From contig NW_003130854.1 in NCBI RefSeq assembly GCF_000003605.2, positions 376,072 to 440,071 on the forward strand: a stretch of DNA of 64,000 nt, read 5' to 3'. Source of the DNA: Saccoglossus kowalevskii. Taxonomy: Eukaryota; Hemichordata; Enteropneusta; Harrimaniidae. The translations under genes and the position numbers were made by a program. The stretch's first letter is position 1, and each line of letters begins with the position of its first letter. Below the pieces are notes generated by a model. The model was not told the DNA's origin. It did no database searches and saw only the letters and a program-made list of their open reading frames with translations. Below, piece by piece: positions 22,850-38,090 of this stretch.

Positions 22850-25800
22850 CTGAAACAAGCAGAACACAGAAATTGAGTTATTACATATATCCCTCCCTCC
22901 TCCATTCTGAGGGGGGGGGAAACAGCGTGACACAAGAACGGAACTGCCTCAGGAAACTGTAAGGTTGTGATATCCGTTACAGCCTTCACAAAGAAGAAAA
23001 AACGGGGCTAGTAACGTGGGGAAAATACCATTAGGTTATTAGCTTATATACGTTTACATTATAATTTCCAATACATTAGACTACAGTGAGATGAATTCAG
23101 TTTACATATCTGACAAAAACATACAGTTTTAAGTACTTTTGAAAGATATATGAAAGGCATTATCTCATTTTATATTCAAATGAGAGTACTTGTTGTCGAC
23201 ATGTTTTTAAAAGAATGACAGTGATTGATAGTCCGTAACAATTATATTGGATATCAACGTTATGGCATGCAATATACAAAGGGTTAGGTAACATTTCATT
23301 GCACGCGGGTCGATGCTATCTTACTGTTGTACTTTTTTTCCATTTCCTTTTTCAGATGTTTCAGATAAGATATGATCTATACATCATTGACGCTGTCTTG
23401 TCGCGGTTCGTTGCACGCACTATTAGGTTTCACTTGTATGAAGTCACTAGCTATCTCGAATGTTAACATAGTGCAGTGAATGCATGTGAAAAGTTTCCCA
23501 CGTGTTTGGCGTTGTGTTTCAATGGTTATAACTCATTTCTATATTAAATACCGAAACATATGTAATTTGTAACATGGATAATAACAAGACTATATACTTA
23601 AAATTACACAATCTACCGAAACATAACATATTCACATATAAATACACTTGTGTATACAGTCTCCTTTTATAAACAAATATATTTATCGTACTAATACAAG
23701 AGTACTCCACATTTGGCTTAACAATTTATAAAATAAATGATTTATTCCACGGCAATTTAAATTGATATCTCATCGACTTTTTCAAAAAAGACCTCGCCAT
23801 GCACTCCGTTTAAAACACGTGATATATTTTAAATAAAAGAAAGAAGAACATTAAATTTGAAATCACGTGGTTGATAGTAGTCAGAATGTACATCACAAGT
23901 GAGGGTGTAGAAGTCAATGAGTATCTAGTATATAAACAATTTAAATAATTGCAATCCATCATGTCTCCATCAGGTGTCATGAATAATGGATTTCTGTTTT
24001 CTGAATAGCCACATCAAGATTTACCTTTGATTTCCTATTTTGACATTATATAAATAAATCGATGTGAAGATCTCAATAAAATTCAGAGGGAGCACCTATT
24101 ACGTAACAGTTGTTCTCATGCTTGACTTTTTTTAAATATGCAGACGATGATGAAAAAAAATAAAAATTTTATATGATAATTAACTAATTATGTGAAATAT
24201 AACAATAATTGCAAGCCAATTTTAGAAACAATTAAGGCTTTTTTTTAATCTGCGGCAGTCTTGAGGCATATAGTTTGGACCATCGCAGTCATGTTATTAC
24301 GTTAATGAATATCTTACGAAGAACTTGGGGCAAAACAATATTACCGTTACAACATGATACCCCACTTCTGCGATATTGATTAATGTCAGGGTTGAAACGA
24401 TACAGTCATTTCCGACGAAATATTGCCAATCTGTTATCTACTCAGTCAACCTCACCAACATACTCACTCGCTTGCTGTATTGAAACACGATTCGTTTTTT
24501 GAAACGTACACTGTATTTAACTATACACATACAGTATGAATTCATTTCAAACGAGCCGTAGGCAATCGCAAAATAATCCTACAGACAAAACAAGCCAATT
24601 ATATATTTTTGTAATCCACTTTAATTATGAGTTTTAACAACACAGACAGAAACGTGTACATTAAACGTATAACTATATAGCAATCTAGAGATGTGTTGCC
24701 ATAACATCAATTCGGTGTGTTTGATCACTTGTAATAGCCACACAATTTAACATATTTATATAAAAACATGTTGTCCAATCCAACGTACATAGCCAGTAAT
24801 ACAATGAAGTAAAAACATACGTGCAAAATAATAAGCCACTAATTGCAACCAACTAAGGCTAGATTAGTTTTCAATTGGTTTTTAATGTTAGCGCTAACAT
24901 CAAAAGAACGTCCGCCACCGAAACGTTATTCGGGTGCATTGGAGATATTGAAGGTGACATTATTTTCATTCATTTATTTGTAGTACATTTTATCATCGTT
25001 TCATGAAACATATGCTATATGTCATACGTAAAACCTCATTCAGTTTAGGATTTATTTACCCACTACTACTTTACGCATGGATTAGTCATACATTGAAATT
25101 AGCTATTTTATAACACGTATCTTGCATTCGGTAAAATCGTGTTGCACTAGAAAGGCACTGTGTGTACTCTTGAATTAAACATTTATATCCTCATACAATA
25201 GTTTTAATATTTGATATACAAAGAATGATGCATTCAGTCACGTAATCTTTCTCAAATATACGAACACGCAAACAATCAAGTGTTTGTTCCACAAACTTGA
25301 TTTTGCATGTATACAAACTACAAATTGAATAAATAACACGCCATGCATGGCACGGTCCTCGTTAGTTATCAAATTTTAGATATATAGTTTTGTTTATTGT
25401 AATATAGTGAGAACTTAAACATGTCTGAGATATGGATCCATAAGCTGATGCGTGATTTTTTTAACATTAAAATGTTTGATAACACGCCATGCATGGCACG
25501 GTTCTCGTTAGTTATCAAATTTTAGATATATAGTTTTGTTTATTGTAATATAGTGAGAACTTAAACATGTCTGAGATATGGATCCATAAGCTGATGCTTG
25601 ATTTTTTTAACATTAAAATGTTTGATAACACGCCATGCATGGCACGGTCCTCGTTAGTTATCAACTTTTAGATATATCGTTTTGTTTATTGTAATATAGT
25701 GAAAACTTAAACATGTCTGAGATATGGGTCCATAAGCTGATGCTTGAATTTTTTAACATTAAAATGTTTGACATTCAATCATCTTGTATCTGGTCATCAA

Positions 25801-28800
25801 ACGAGTAAATACAAAACAAATAAATCGAAAATAAAAGGCCACCGGTTTAAATACATCTGTATATCTATGACATGATGTATAATGAATATGAGGTTTTTAC
25901 GAGGATATTGCAAAGTACGTGCACGAAGACAGTACAGGGGGTATCAACCGACGCGCAGAGGAGGTCGGTGCGGCGACCGCGTACTGTCCGAGTGCAAACT
26001 TTGCAGTATCCTCGTAATAACCTTTTTATTATACACCTTTTCCTTCCAAGGATACACCATGGAATACCGAAATCGAAAACGTTTAGAACAGATTTAGCGA
26101 TCTTCTTTGTGTGGGGTTCTGTCAAAGCCTGGGGGCAGCAATGTTTGTTTTTATTATTAAAAGACGGTTACGCGCGTAATAGTTCCATATTTGCAATTAG
26201 CGTTTCCTAATACCGTAAGAATGGAAATACCCAATACTGTAAAATTTCCGCAAGTTACAAGTTACGGCGTTTCGGTGACAGATGTATAATAATATATATA
26301 ACATTTGAACATAATCAGTCAGACCCTGGAACTGCATTCACTAAAACAAAATGGCTGCCAGTCGATCATTCGAAACCCGATCTGATAAACAAAATGAAGT
26401 GTATCATGGTTCCATAATGTTCAATTTGTGTACAAAGTTTGAACTGCGTCCAAACGGGGACTAATTAAAACGAATTAACATGTCAAAGTCGAGTGTTACA
26501 CATGTTCGTATTATCTAGTATAGCTGCTTCCCAATATTTCAACTTGCTTGATCACAACCACACAGAGAACGTATAGTATAGTTACCAAGTTTAACTCAGA
26601 AACAGGTTCTGAAATGGCTTGCAACAGTAGGTTTCGCATCTGGTTTAGGCATTCATGACTTTAACCATGTAGCTATTTAATCTATTGTATATAGGAGCAG
26701 TAAATACAGTTATCAATATTAAATTGATTACGAAGTTGCGTGAGCGGAAACCTACAAAAAGACATCACTGTATGGCGAATTGATACAAAACATCCTACAC
26801 AGCTTTTCAAAGCCTATATCAAACTGACCAAATACGGTATCGTGGTATATTTCACCGAAATGAACAAATAGAAATTACATCCCTGTTTTACAAGAATGTT
26901 ACTCAATTTCATTTCATTTCGACTGCATCAGTAGATGAGCATTATAATCCCACGCTTCGGCGCTTTATTAACGAAACTTACATTTATATTGAATTTAAAA
27001 TGTTACTACTCCGATTACATTGGGTGGGATATTGTACATTGGTATGAGCGGCTTTGGGATTTGTATCCATAAGAGAAGCGAAGACGTAGATAATTTATAT
27101 TGCTTGTAATGCATTATAAACACACTACGTTGTATTTAATAAGATATATAAGTAATCATTTCACGAACTCTCGGCGCATTGTTTTTACTGTTCACATCTT
27201 ATCTGTTTTACTATGAACCCACTCGACAAGTTCATTTTTCAAGAATCAAGGTCATGGTTACAGTTGTTATAAATAACCGTTGTTTAATTATCTGCGAAAC
27301 GCATTAGATTGTATTATACATGATTCCTGCATTCTTAAATCAATTGAGATCAGTAAATGATTTTGATTATCAATTGCTAATTCAGTGAAAATTATATACG
27401 TAGGCAAGAAACTTGTGTTTGATTGAAATCAACCAACCTAAACGAAGATATTACATTTGCTGTGCAATTATTTGTTTTATCCCATTACAAGCATATTTCA
27501 ACTGATATATGAAACTATTGGATACTGCCATGATCATTAACAGATATTTTGAGATTGTTAGCCATGATGCCTGTACCTTCGTCTACTTGTCTGGATCAAG
27601 CAGATTACAGGGATTTTTATTACGTGGTGTGGAGATATCGAACAATATTGCTATCACTATACTATCGAACTTTCATTGTATATGGGATTAATACATTTAA
27701 CTATAATGTCGTATGTTTCCATAGTTACATGTGATAATTTTCTATATCTACATACTATGTGATTGAAATCTTACTAATTCAGTTGATCATTGTAAGCAGT
27801 TTGAACGTTTTGCGTGATCGGCTAACTTTAATACATGTATCGAAAACGCCGGGATGTAAGTCGTTCTGTGAGCTCACAATGCATTTCTTGGAGAACTGCT
27901 TAAAAATACAATAAATCGAATTATTTGTAGGAGTTTTAGTTTTAAATAACTCGTTTATTTTTCTAACTCTCCTAAGCTCATCTTTTATACTGTTTTTATT
28001 CAACCCAGCAGACGTAATTTTTCTCCTTCATCCCCACATTACTAATGCTTTCTTGTCTGAAACCATATTATACTGATGTCAATGAAACCATACATTTAAC
28101 AAGAGGATAAATGTAGTAGGGTACAATGATCTTTCATGCAAAATGAGACGACGAATCGGTACTTATCAAGTATTAGCTTGCGATTACAAATTACATTTCC
28201 AATAGGTTTTTTTTTGTTTAAATTCTGCGAAACGGATATATATAGAATATCGAATTCGTGAAACTCGTGTAGTAATTGTTATCTGTATATGTTACACTGT
28301 ACGGGTTTAATACGTCTGATACTACAGCGTCCTTGACGTGACATCCTCTACATGCACTTCACAAATACTCTGAGAACTAAGATGCTTAGCATTTTACTTC
28401 AAACAAGGTCAACTGCTTACCTTGAACGGTCTCGGTAAGTGTGGTCTTTTCCACCTGAGGTATGGGATTGCTGTAATGGTTAGACCGATAAATAACCACC
28501 GCAGGAAACTAAGATAATTGATAAGACTGTAGACATTGTCGTTGATCAGCATCATCAAACAAATTGGAAGCTGAAACAAAAATAGAACATATTCGCGACT
28601 CGTAAATATCTTACACAACATGTTTCAAGAGATACACATCAACAATATTATATTTACGTTAAGTAGCATAGCTATACAATTTTCCTAGAAGTGGCGCCCT
28701 CTAGCGCCGAAATACTTCTGTGGCGTTATGATGATGCAGTTGAACCCAAACATATAAGTATATGATTTTTATACGAAATATAAACAATCTCCCTGATTGG

Positions 28801-31800
28801 TCTGAATGTTATAATTAAGTATTTGGATTGGGTTTCATTGTATAGCTGTGTAGTCGTTTCTTATTTAGAATATAGCAACGCTTTATCAAACAGATTTTGT
28901 TGTTGTGTTTTTTTTTTATTGATAGGTGACCAGAGTTTAAAGCAAAATCGCTGCTGTGAACAGCACGTAATACCGATTTACCTCACAGGAACGCTTCGTT
29001 GAGCAACTGATGAGTTCTTGGAAATTGGAGATAATTTGTGAATACATTATTTATCGATGTCAAACGGAAACGCAAGTGGGATGGCGGATGTACGTAGGAA
29101 AAATAAAACACGACCTGCTCTATTATGAAAATATATCTATTTTTGAACATGTACTTTACGCCATGTTGACCGCGGTTAAATACGAAAATAGAATCGTTTT
29201 GATCAACCTTAAGCCCTGCAAAAGAATTTCCTGCTTGGGATTATGGGATATGTTTCTTCCTTTTCTTATATCATCATCAGGTAATGTTAGAAGTGTTTGC
29301 GACTCTCTCATGGGGGAGAGAGCGTATATAGACACAAGGCGGCAGCTTGGGTGAATGTTTAAATCGCACTACATCATATTCCAGTTGTGGTCACATTACA
29401 CATATAATATGATTTCTGGTTTTGTAAGAGATCATTTCAATGATATATTACGACATTACAAATTCAATGAACGTACGCGGATTACAAGCACTATGTAAAA
29501 TTGAGAATCATTTTAATCTCACGTGTCCGATGCAACTGTTATTCCATCACGATATGAGTTATAATAGCGTTAGAGAGATATACCGACTTACCGTAACTAA
29601 AACGGCTGGGATTGGAGTGAATCTTCGTATATGAATCATGGCAAGGGCGTCCGGGAGGTGTCCCTCTCTCGATGCCACAAAAAACATCCTGTAATTTGGC
29701 ATAGCATACTTTGTAACAAGGTTTTACATAAAAAATGCAATGACTGACATTATTTTAACAGTGCTGGTACTTATTCGTGTGTCTTGATACAACGCATCAA
29801 TCGCAATGACGTATGAGGTGTTTTATTTAAAACAAAACTAGTGGCACGTTTGAACAACTGTCATTTCAATACCATTTATTGGCGAATGATGCGTGTTTTT
29901 TTTAATCTTTTAAAATGTCAAAATACGTACACATAAACTAAAATAACTACAGAATATGACAGGCTTTTTTGGTGTATTGTTTTCAATAAAAAATATTTCT
30001 TTGCATCGACTTGGCATATAATAATCATGTGACTTAACATGTATCAAGAAGATAAATAGAGCCATTAATCATACATTATTAGTAATTATAGTAATATACC
30101 GAAGACGTAAAAGGTCGCGAGATCGCATTGATTGCGGGAGCACAACGTGACTTATTTTTGCGCTTCAAATACTTTCATTCTCTCGTGTCATTTTTTTTCT
30201 GCTGCTCTATGTGATCACTATAACAAAGGATGCGATGACGGGAAAGGATAAAGCACTATTTAGTCTCGAGGAAAAGACAAACGAGATCTCGACAGCAGTT
30301 CGAGTTTAATTACTACTAGCTAGTTAGTATGACTACTCACCTTGGTGTTGTCAGGAGGTTGGCCGTTACAGTACCAGCCGTTGACAGCGCCACAAACAAT
30401 GGCACAGTCCAAGCCATCGAACTAAACGCATGATACGCGAAATCCTTAAAAAATAAACGTAAGAACATTATTTATTTCGGGAATTGTCATTAAATACAAA
30501 CGTTCATCAGTATTCCCCAATAACCAATTGTTAACAGAAAAATCTGTTAAAGTATAACTATTCTTTGTTAACTACAAAACTATCAGCATAGAATTCTTCT
30601 ACATATTTAACATAAATGAATAGCCTAAACGGTAATTAAACAAGACAATAAAAGAATATTGTTATGTAGTCAGGGCGCTGTAGCTAGAGATTTGTTTCCA
30701 TATCAAAAGCAGTGTACTATTTGTGCAATTATAAAATAACTGCAATGTATTTACCGGCAATAAAAGTAATCTCACTAAAACCAAATTACCAATAAGATGC
30801 TAATATTTACGCATATTAGCTTATACTACTGCAAGCAATATAAAGTCATAGAATTCGATGAATAATTTGACAATTGTCATTACTTTGGATTAATTGAAGT
30901 ATGGCATCGCATCGAGCTATCAACTGTGTAGTAAATAATCGCTACATTCCATACAATACAATTAAAAACACAAAACATTGTGATGATTGTACTACAATAC
31001 AGTCATCCAATCAAACTGGAAACTACGAGCGACCAAGCATTAAGCTTGCCGGGCATGATTTCATATTCCAAATTGGTTCAATGTTACGAGTATACATGGC
31101 TTTCAGTACAGTCATACAACTGAGTAGGAATGTATTACACAGATTAGCGCTGACATATACACTCAACTATCAAGGAAAGTAACACATTTGATACTTCTAA
31201 TATAACTGTCATTATATATAAATTGTTTTAAAAAGTACGATAGTCTGTGACGGTGGTGTATCCAACAATTAAGATGTGATTCATTGGTGTATTCACCTTA
31301 ATAATAGTACGTATGCGAAGCATGTTTTGCGTTTTCGGATACACCCAATATACAGAGGTATAAAAACCCAACTGAAGAACTTTGACAGAATGTTTAACAG
31401 TTCAGTACAAGTAACTGTTTTCATGCGATTAAATTTACGTTGTTTGGTTATAGTTCAGTATACAGTTTTGAACTTTGTTTATGTCGATATAATAATGGAC
31501 GAACGCAGATCCGATCTCCACGCCGTGAGCTGTACTTATGTATCGATCGGATTAAGCTTACGTTCTCGGAGTTTCATGTGAAACGGTCCTTAAAACATCC
31601 ATGCTATTGCGTTGATTTGTAATAACGTACATTTAATGTGTTGAATACGTGGCATTGTGTTGTAAATACACGTAGTGAACTATGTTTGGTATGTCGCGAT
31701 GTTAGAAAATATCTGATTACAAAAGAAAACAATAATTCTATTAATTTAAATAGGTAAACTATCACCTTTAGAATGTTTTACATCATTGTAATTGTTGATT

Positions 31801-34800
31801 GGTAGGCTACCAACATACAATACTATTTCTACTTAACAGTTTAGTACAATTTCTCTACGTATAAGTGTCTCTATTTTGTCATTAACATCGTATTTCGTGG
31901 GTGGCATACTGTACATATTCAATCTGTCTCGTTTAGAACCAGTGAAATTAGTCTGGTGGTTAGCGTGTGTATACGGCGTAGAATATAATATCAACTGAAA
32001 AAATAATAACGGTTGCTGCACGATGTAATAACAGAGGAAATATAAGTATATTGTTAACAAAAGTACGACACATTACGAATGACCTAATAGGACACATTTT
32101 GCAATAAACCACGATGCATTTTCTTTATTAAATTTCCTTAAAATAGACTAATGTAATCGCATAGCACCATTTATATACATTTCGTAAAATAGTATGATTG
32201 TTGTCATGGCACCAAAGTTAGTAAATGGTAAAACGGCCATAAATGTTTGACAAGATGTCATTGAGAGTGAGAATTGCCCTAACGAGACTTGTGTTTGCCC
32301 CCAAATTGCGTCCTATTCTCCTTCGTTATCTCGTCTACTGTCCTAGCCGTGGAAGCCTTAGTATCCGGAACAGTGGACGCGACAACGTAGAGAATCAATT
32401 ACACACACAATTGAACTACAGTGTGACTTACCACAGCTACAGCTTCTGAATCCAGTAATTCTTTAGGCGCAAGAATGGTGAAGTAAGACACGTTAGTAAG
32501 AATATACACGATGGTCACCATAACCATGGATATAATAACAGACTTCGGCAGCGTCCTGTGGAGAGAGTATGATTATATTATATTATTATACATCTGTCAC
32601 CGTATCGCCATAAGTTACAGTCTGCCGTAATTTTGCGGTACTTTACGGGTAATTTTCATCCTATCATATAAGGAAATGCGAATTCCAAATATGGAATGAT
32701 TACGCGGGTAAGCGTCGTCTAATAATAAAAACAAACATGATTGCCATCAGGGTTTGACCGAACTCCACACAAAGAAGTTCGCTGATTCTGTTCTAAACTT
32801 TTTGGATTTCGGAATTCCATGGTGTATCCTTGTACAATAATAAAGTTATTACAAAGACACCTCAAAGTATGCACTGCGCGTCGGTCGATACTCCCGCTGT
32901 ATTGTCTTCGTGCATACTTAGTAATCGAGTAATCCTCGTAATAACCTCGTATTATATTACACGCTAGTTTCGAAACAAAAATACTTTATATTGTGCCTCG
33001 AAACACAACACTATCTTGTGTGCTCAAAACATTAATTATTAATCCGATTCTCTTCAATCTTCGACGTTGGAGATAAGTAGTCCATTTCAGCAGTTTCTCT
33101 AGTCATTTAAATAACGTGAATGTGAAAGTGAATAAGATCGAGGTAGCTGATAAGTAGAATGTTCAAGTATCACTGAAAGCGATTGAATCTGAAGGTCGTC
33201 CAAACAACACGAATGTATTGAAAGAACCTTTTGCACAGAATGTGGACGACCTTACAAGAGACACAAATGAGATCAGCTTAATAAATATATAATTAGTAAT
33301 ATATAATCTGCAAATTTTTATTTTCGGTTTATTGATAATTTGTATCTGGCAAACTGAATGAACAATGATAACATTAGATTTGTTTACACAGAGCGACCAG
33401 ATTAAATATATCAGGATGGTTTCTGATTTTCACCAATTTCACCAATAATTAACAGTATGACGTGTTAAATTATACATCATGCGGTGATTTAATTCGACGA
33501 TAAACAGCCTCGATTGAAATAGGGAAAGTATGTGTATCTTGTGCTTGAATGAATTAAATGCATTAATCTAGCTAGCCTTTGCTGACAGTGGAACTGGTTT
33601 CGAATAATTGCGTAGATAATATGAAAATATGAGCGGGTTGTTAACATGAAAACGCATTTTCCATATGAGCAATGACGTATCACAACATTGTAGACAATAA
33701 TACATGGCGCGGCACTGTGTCGTGAAAATTATTAGAATGCAAGCTTCCATAATGAAACATATCAAGGAAATGATATATTAAGTGAAATAACAGCTTCTTT
33801 TGTATGTTTTCCCCCAATAATAGCGTTATGTATTCAGAGTATCTAATGGTGCACTATTCACTCAACCATCCGTAGTTCGTAAATTACCTGCAATCAGACG
33901 GTAATAATCAACAAGCGGCCCCTGGTTCCATAAACTCGGCTGTTATTATAGAAAAGACAGACATAAAAACCTAGTGTAACGTAACTACAGCAATGTGTGA
34001 TGGCAGCCCATACCGTCTAGACATTTGTCAATTATTAGTTAATAAATTATTTAGTTGTCAAATTATGCGGATTTAAGAAAGAATCCTGAAGTTACTTTTT
34101 CCTACCAATTTAGAAGGTATTTATCACGAAGGTATAAGTAAGTTAATTAATACACACAACTAGAGAGCGATTTCATGAATATTTGTTTGAATTGCTTTTA
34201 CATGCATTATGTATATTCCTACGTACTGTCAATGTTCATACACGGCTAATACAATTTAATGGGTAACTGAATATACGGACGTAGTGTACACACACCAACT
34301 AGTATAAAACACATTAGCAAAGGTCATGATATAATGACCTTCTGATTTGCAAATTGTCGGCACAAATGTTACCCTATCCGTCATAAAGAATACATTTCTG
34401 TCTATTAAATAGTTCGAAGAAAGAAGACTTGTGGCTAGTCTGAGGTCTCTTACATTTTAAATTATTAATCCATTAATAATAAATAACTGAATTAGACCTA
34501 AAAACGGAGAAGGTGCATCTAAACATCAAACCAAATTACAAATGACAAAATTATTCTCTAAATGTATATATGACGGTCTAGCTACGTATATAGATTTTCA
34601 ACATTATTGAAAAATATGGAGGAGAAAATAATATAATCATCTGAGACAGCAAGCTGTATCGCTTTACTTTTAACTGAATAGGTTTCAAGTAAATAATTTA
34701 CCAGGCTACACACATTTACACACAATTTACCAACGTATTTATCAATTTATTTTGCGTAACAGATATTAATGTATGCTCCAAGTCTACGTGCAATAATATT

Positions 34801-37060
34801 TTTTTCCTCTCCAGAGGTCAATTAGTATATCTAGTGTTATGCGACCCAGCTAATTACTTCGAAACGTACATCTAGTCGGTCATTACACAATGAATTACGA
34901 AGATGGTTGATAATAGTCTCCTTACAGGTGTACGCGGTTGATGCGTGTTATCGTCAGTTATAAACGATCAATTACTGGCGTCTGAATTGACTGTCTTTCA
35001 CTACACGACGCTGTTCGATGCAAATTATCTAAAATAATAATTGCTGCGTCATAATGTCCACATCGCTGATTATTTTTGTTAAAATGAACTAACACACATT
35101 AGAAACGATCTTTTAGAAAATCTTATGCCAACTCAGATTCAAAAAATAGTTATGGCAGTCTATCAATAATGGTGAAATACCATCCAATTGAGTGAGTTGA
35201 ACAGAAAGAAATCGTATGCATACAAGCAATATTGTGATACCTGAGTTGCTTGTTTTGGAAAGAATACGTTCATATTGATTAATAGTCTGATTTACAAATC
35301 AATGAGGAACTTTTTCAAGACAACGTAATCGTTATAATGATTAAATTTTAGTGATTGTGTCATACATTTGACCAGAACACGTTTCATTTTTACATAAAGA
35401 AGTCGATTCTGAATTTTATTGGATTTGATAACATTCGCAGATGATTGCGATAATTCGACAATCTGTATGTCTGCAACAGAGATACGAGAAGGCACAGTGT
35501 GTTTTTTTTATCTGTTATCAGCATAGTTGTATCTTACCTCGCTGGCTCTTTTATCTCTTCTGTGACGTAATTGATGTAAAACCTGCAACATAAATCGATA
35601 GTTATTATATAATTCTATTGGCATTCGCGCCTCAGATTAATGAGTCGTTTATGGTTGTCTAGACGATTGGGGCCGTAGAGTTGTCTTAGTTTAGTTGTAA
35701 TTGTCAAAACAATTCATAAAAAGCTTGCGTCCTAAAGAATAGATCCATATCAGAGGCGAGTTTTTACATAACCCCAATATTCTATTACGCAAGATATTAT
35801 GTGGTTTTAGACAAAATATCACACATACATGTTAAATTTTCAGGGGAAATGTACATATATGTTGTACCTTTTGGGGTTAAGTCCCGCCAATGACAATACT
35901 ATCGACGGGAAGTGCATCGGTACGATTTTACAATTTTACGTAAACTGGTTCCGACACTGACAAGTTCAAGATCATTTAATACAATGTCTGTTGTTTGCAC
36001 GTTACAAAAGTTCACAAATTATGTATGAAATAGATTTCTACGATCACATAGCAATTCAACATCCCACCCTGTTTTCCCTGAAACTCTGTATGATTATCAA
36101 TAGAAGAAGGTGAGTGAAAAACAGCCGCGATAAGTATACTTCTTTGGGTTCAATTTTCGTTAATATAAAAAAATATATAAATTGTATAATTGTAGCATGT
36201 TTCCGTCACAGGTCGTAAGGAAGTGAGTTAATCTGCGAGAAAGTATAATCTGGCGTGGCGTGACAGGAAATCGTCCACTAAACGCCCAAAGCTAATTCCC
36301 CATATCATGGATATTAACGGGTGTGATGACGATTTATGTAACACAGTATTATATTATTCGCAATCATGTGAAACGACACCAAACGCCATAGAAAAAGCAT
36401 GTGCAGTCTGTAAGCACATATCAGTATCTGCGTTGGATATCACAAATGTCCAAAAATGGTTTGCTGAAATAACCACATTTTGTTAAGCTGCAGTGATGGA
36501 TTATCATTTATTTTACATTTTTATAATTTTTAGTGATTATAAACGTTGCTATGAAAGGCATTTGTAGAACTGAATATCATATTTGCAAAACAATAAAAAT
36601 AAAAACAGCATTTTGATATGATATAACGTAAATCAATGCGTGCATGTGTTGGTAACGGTTATTTAATGTTATATTATTATATGATCATTAACGATAGAAA
36701 ATTTCAGAAGCGATACTTTAGCGGAGCAATTATAACATACTATTTCCAAATGTTGGAGTTAAGGTCGTGCATAAAATAGCTAACACGTCGAGTTGCGATG
36801 ACAATTGTCTTATTTTATTTTGTCATGGATAAAATAAATTGTAAGATGGTGAAACGGACGTATACTGTGTAGAATCGAGCCATCGCTATTTGATCTTTAC
36901 AGTACAGCGTGATTCATTTGTTATTTGTACTGTTCCAGTGAGTATAAATAATTGAAACGTCTCATGGTAAGCTCGATGATTCCCCTAAGACATTTCTTCG
37001 GTTCTACTTAGAAATCATCGTAGGGTATCGCGAGTATTCGTATGCACTTGCAGCACACGA

Positions 37061-37131
<71 letters not shown>

Positions 37132-38006
37132 TACTTGGATTGCTATATGTTGCGAGGACAAAAATACAGATATATAGCTACTTCCGAGGACATACACACC
37201 TTCCGAGGACCTTTTTCATAGTCCTCGGAAAACATAATTTATATTAATAGTTAATTNNNNNNNNNNNNNNNNNNNNNNNNNNNNNNNNNNNNNNNNNNNN
37301 NNNNNNNNNNNNNNNNNNNNNNNNNNNNNNNNNNNNNNNNNNNNNNNNNNNNNNNNNNNNNNNNNNNNNNNNNNNNNNNNNNNNNNNNNNNNNNNNNNNN
37401 NNNNNNNNNNNNNNNNNNNNNNNNNNNNNNNNNNNNNNNNNNNNNNNNNNNNNNNNNNNNNNNNNNNNNNNNNNNNNNNNNNNNNNNNNNNNNNNNNNNN
37501 NNNNNNNNNNNNNNNNNNNNNNNNNNNNNNNNNNNNNNNNNNNNNNNNNNNNNNNNNNNNNNNNNNNNNNNNNNNNNNNNNNNNNNNNNNNNNNNNNNNN
37601 NNNNNNNNNNNNNNNNNNNNNNNNNNNNNNNNNNNNNNNNNNNNNNNNNNNNNNNNNNNNNNNNNNNNNNNNNNNNNNNNNNNNNNNNNNNNNNNNNNNN
37701 NNNNNNNNNNNNNNNNNNNNNNNNNNNNNNNNNNNNNNNNNNNNNNNNNNNNNNNNNNNNNNNNNNNNNNNNNNNNNNNNNNNNNNNNNNNNNNNNNNNN
37801 NNNNNNNNNNNNNNNNNNNNNNNNNNNNNNNNNNNNNNNNNNNNNNNNNNNNNNNNNNNNNNNNNNNNNNNNNNNNNNNNNNNNNNNNNNNNNNNNNNNN
37901 NNNNNNNNNNNNNNNNNATCGAGTTCATATCGCAACTATATTAAAAGTTAATTCAACTATATTAAAAGTTAATCCAATGGAGTCCTCGGAACATATTGCA
38001 ATACAA

Positions 38007-38090
<84 letters not shown>

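Larger units (their letters stand above)
22850..28420 (-). other. Transporter intron 8 (5.6 kb)
   Basis: Last intron of the model. It holds the palindrome at 24885, the 146-bp tandem array, composite repeat copy 1 and the short dispersed repeat, which cluster within 24.9-26.5 kb. The remaining sequence is AT-rich without recognised features. Confidence 0.7.

Noticed and set aside
25333-25771. CRISPR-like array
   Set aside because: Units are 146-bp direct tandem copies with no unique spacers, in animal DNA.
25865-26210. Overlapping open frames of 71-112 codons on both strands
   Set aside because: They read through the inverted-repeat hairpin of the composite repeat; the arms translate into each other and there is no domain.
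29010-29354. ATG-started frame of 114 codons, plus strand
   Set aside because: Antisense in a transporter intron, no recognisable domain, composition like random AT-rich translation.
37216-37935. Long open frame on the minus strand
   Set aside because: It is made of undetermined bases in the assembly gap.
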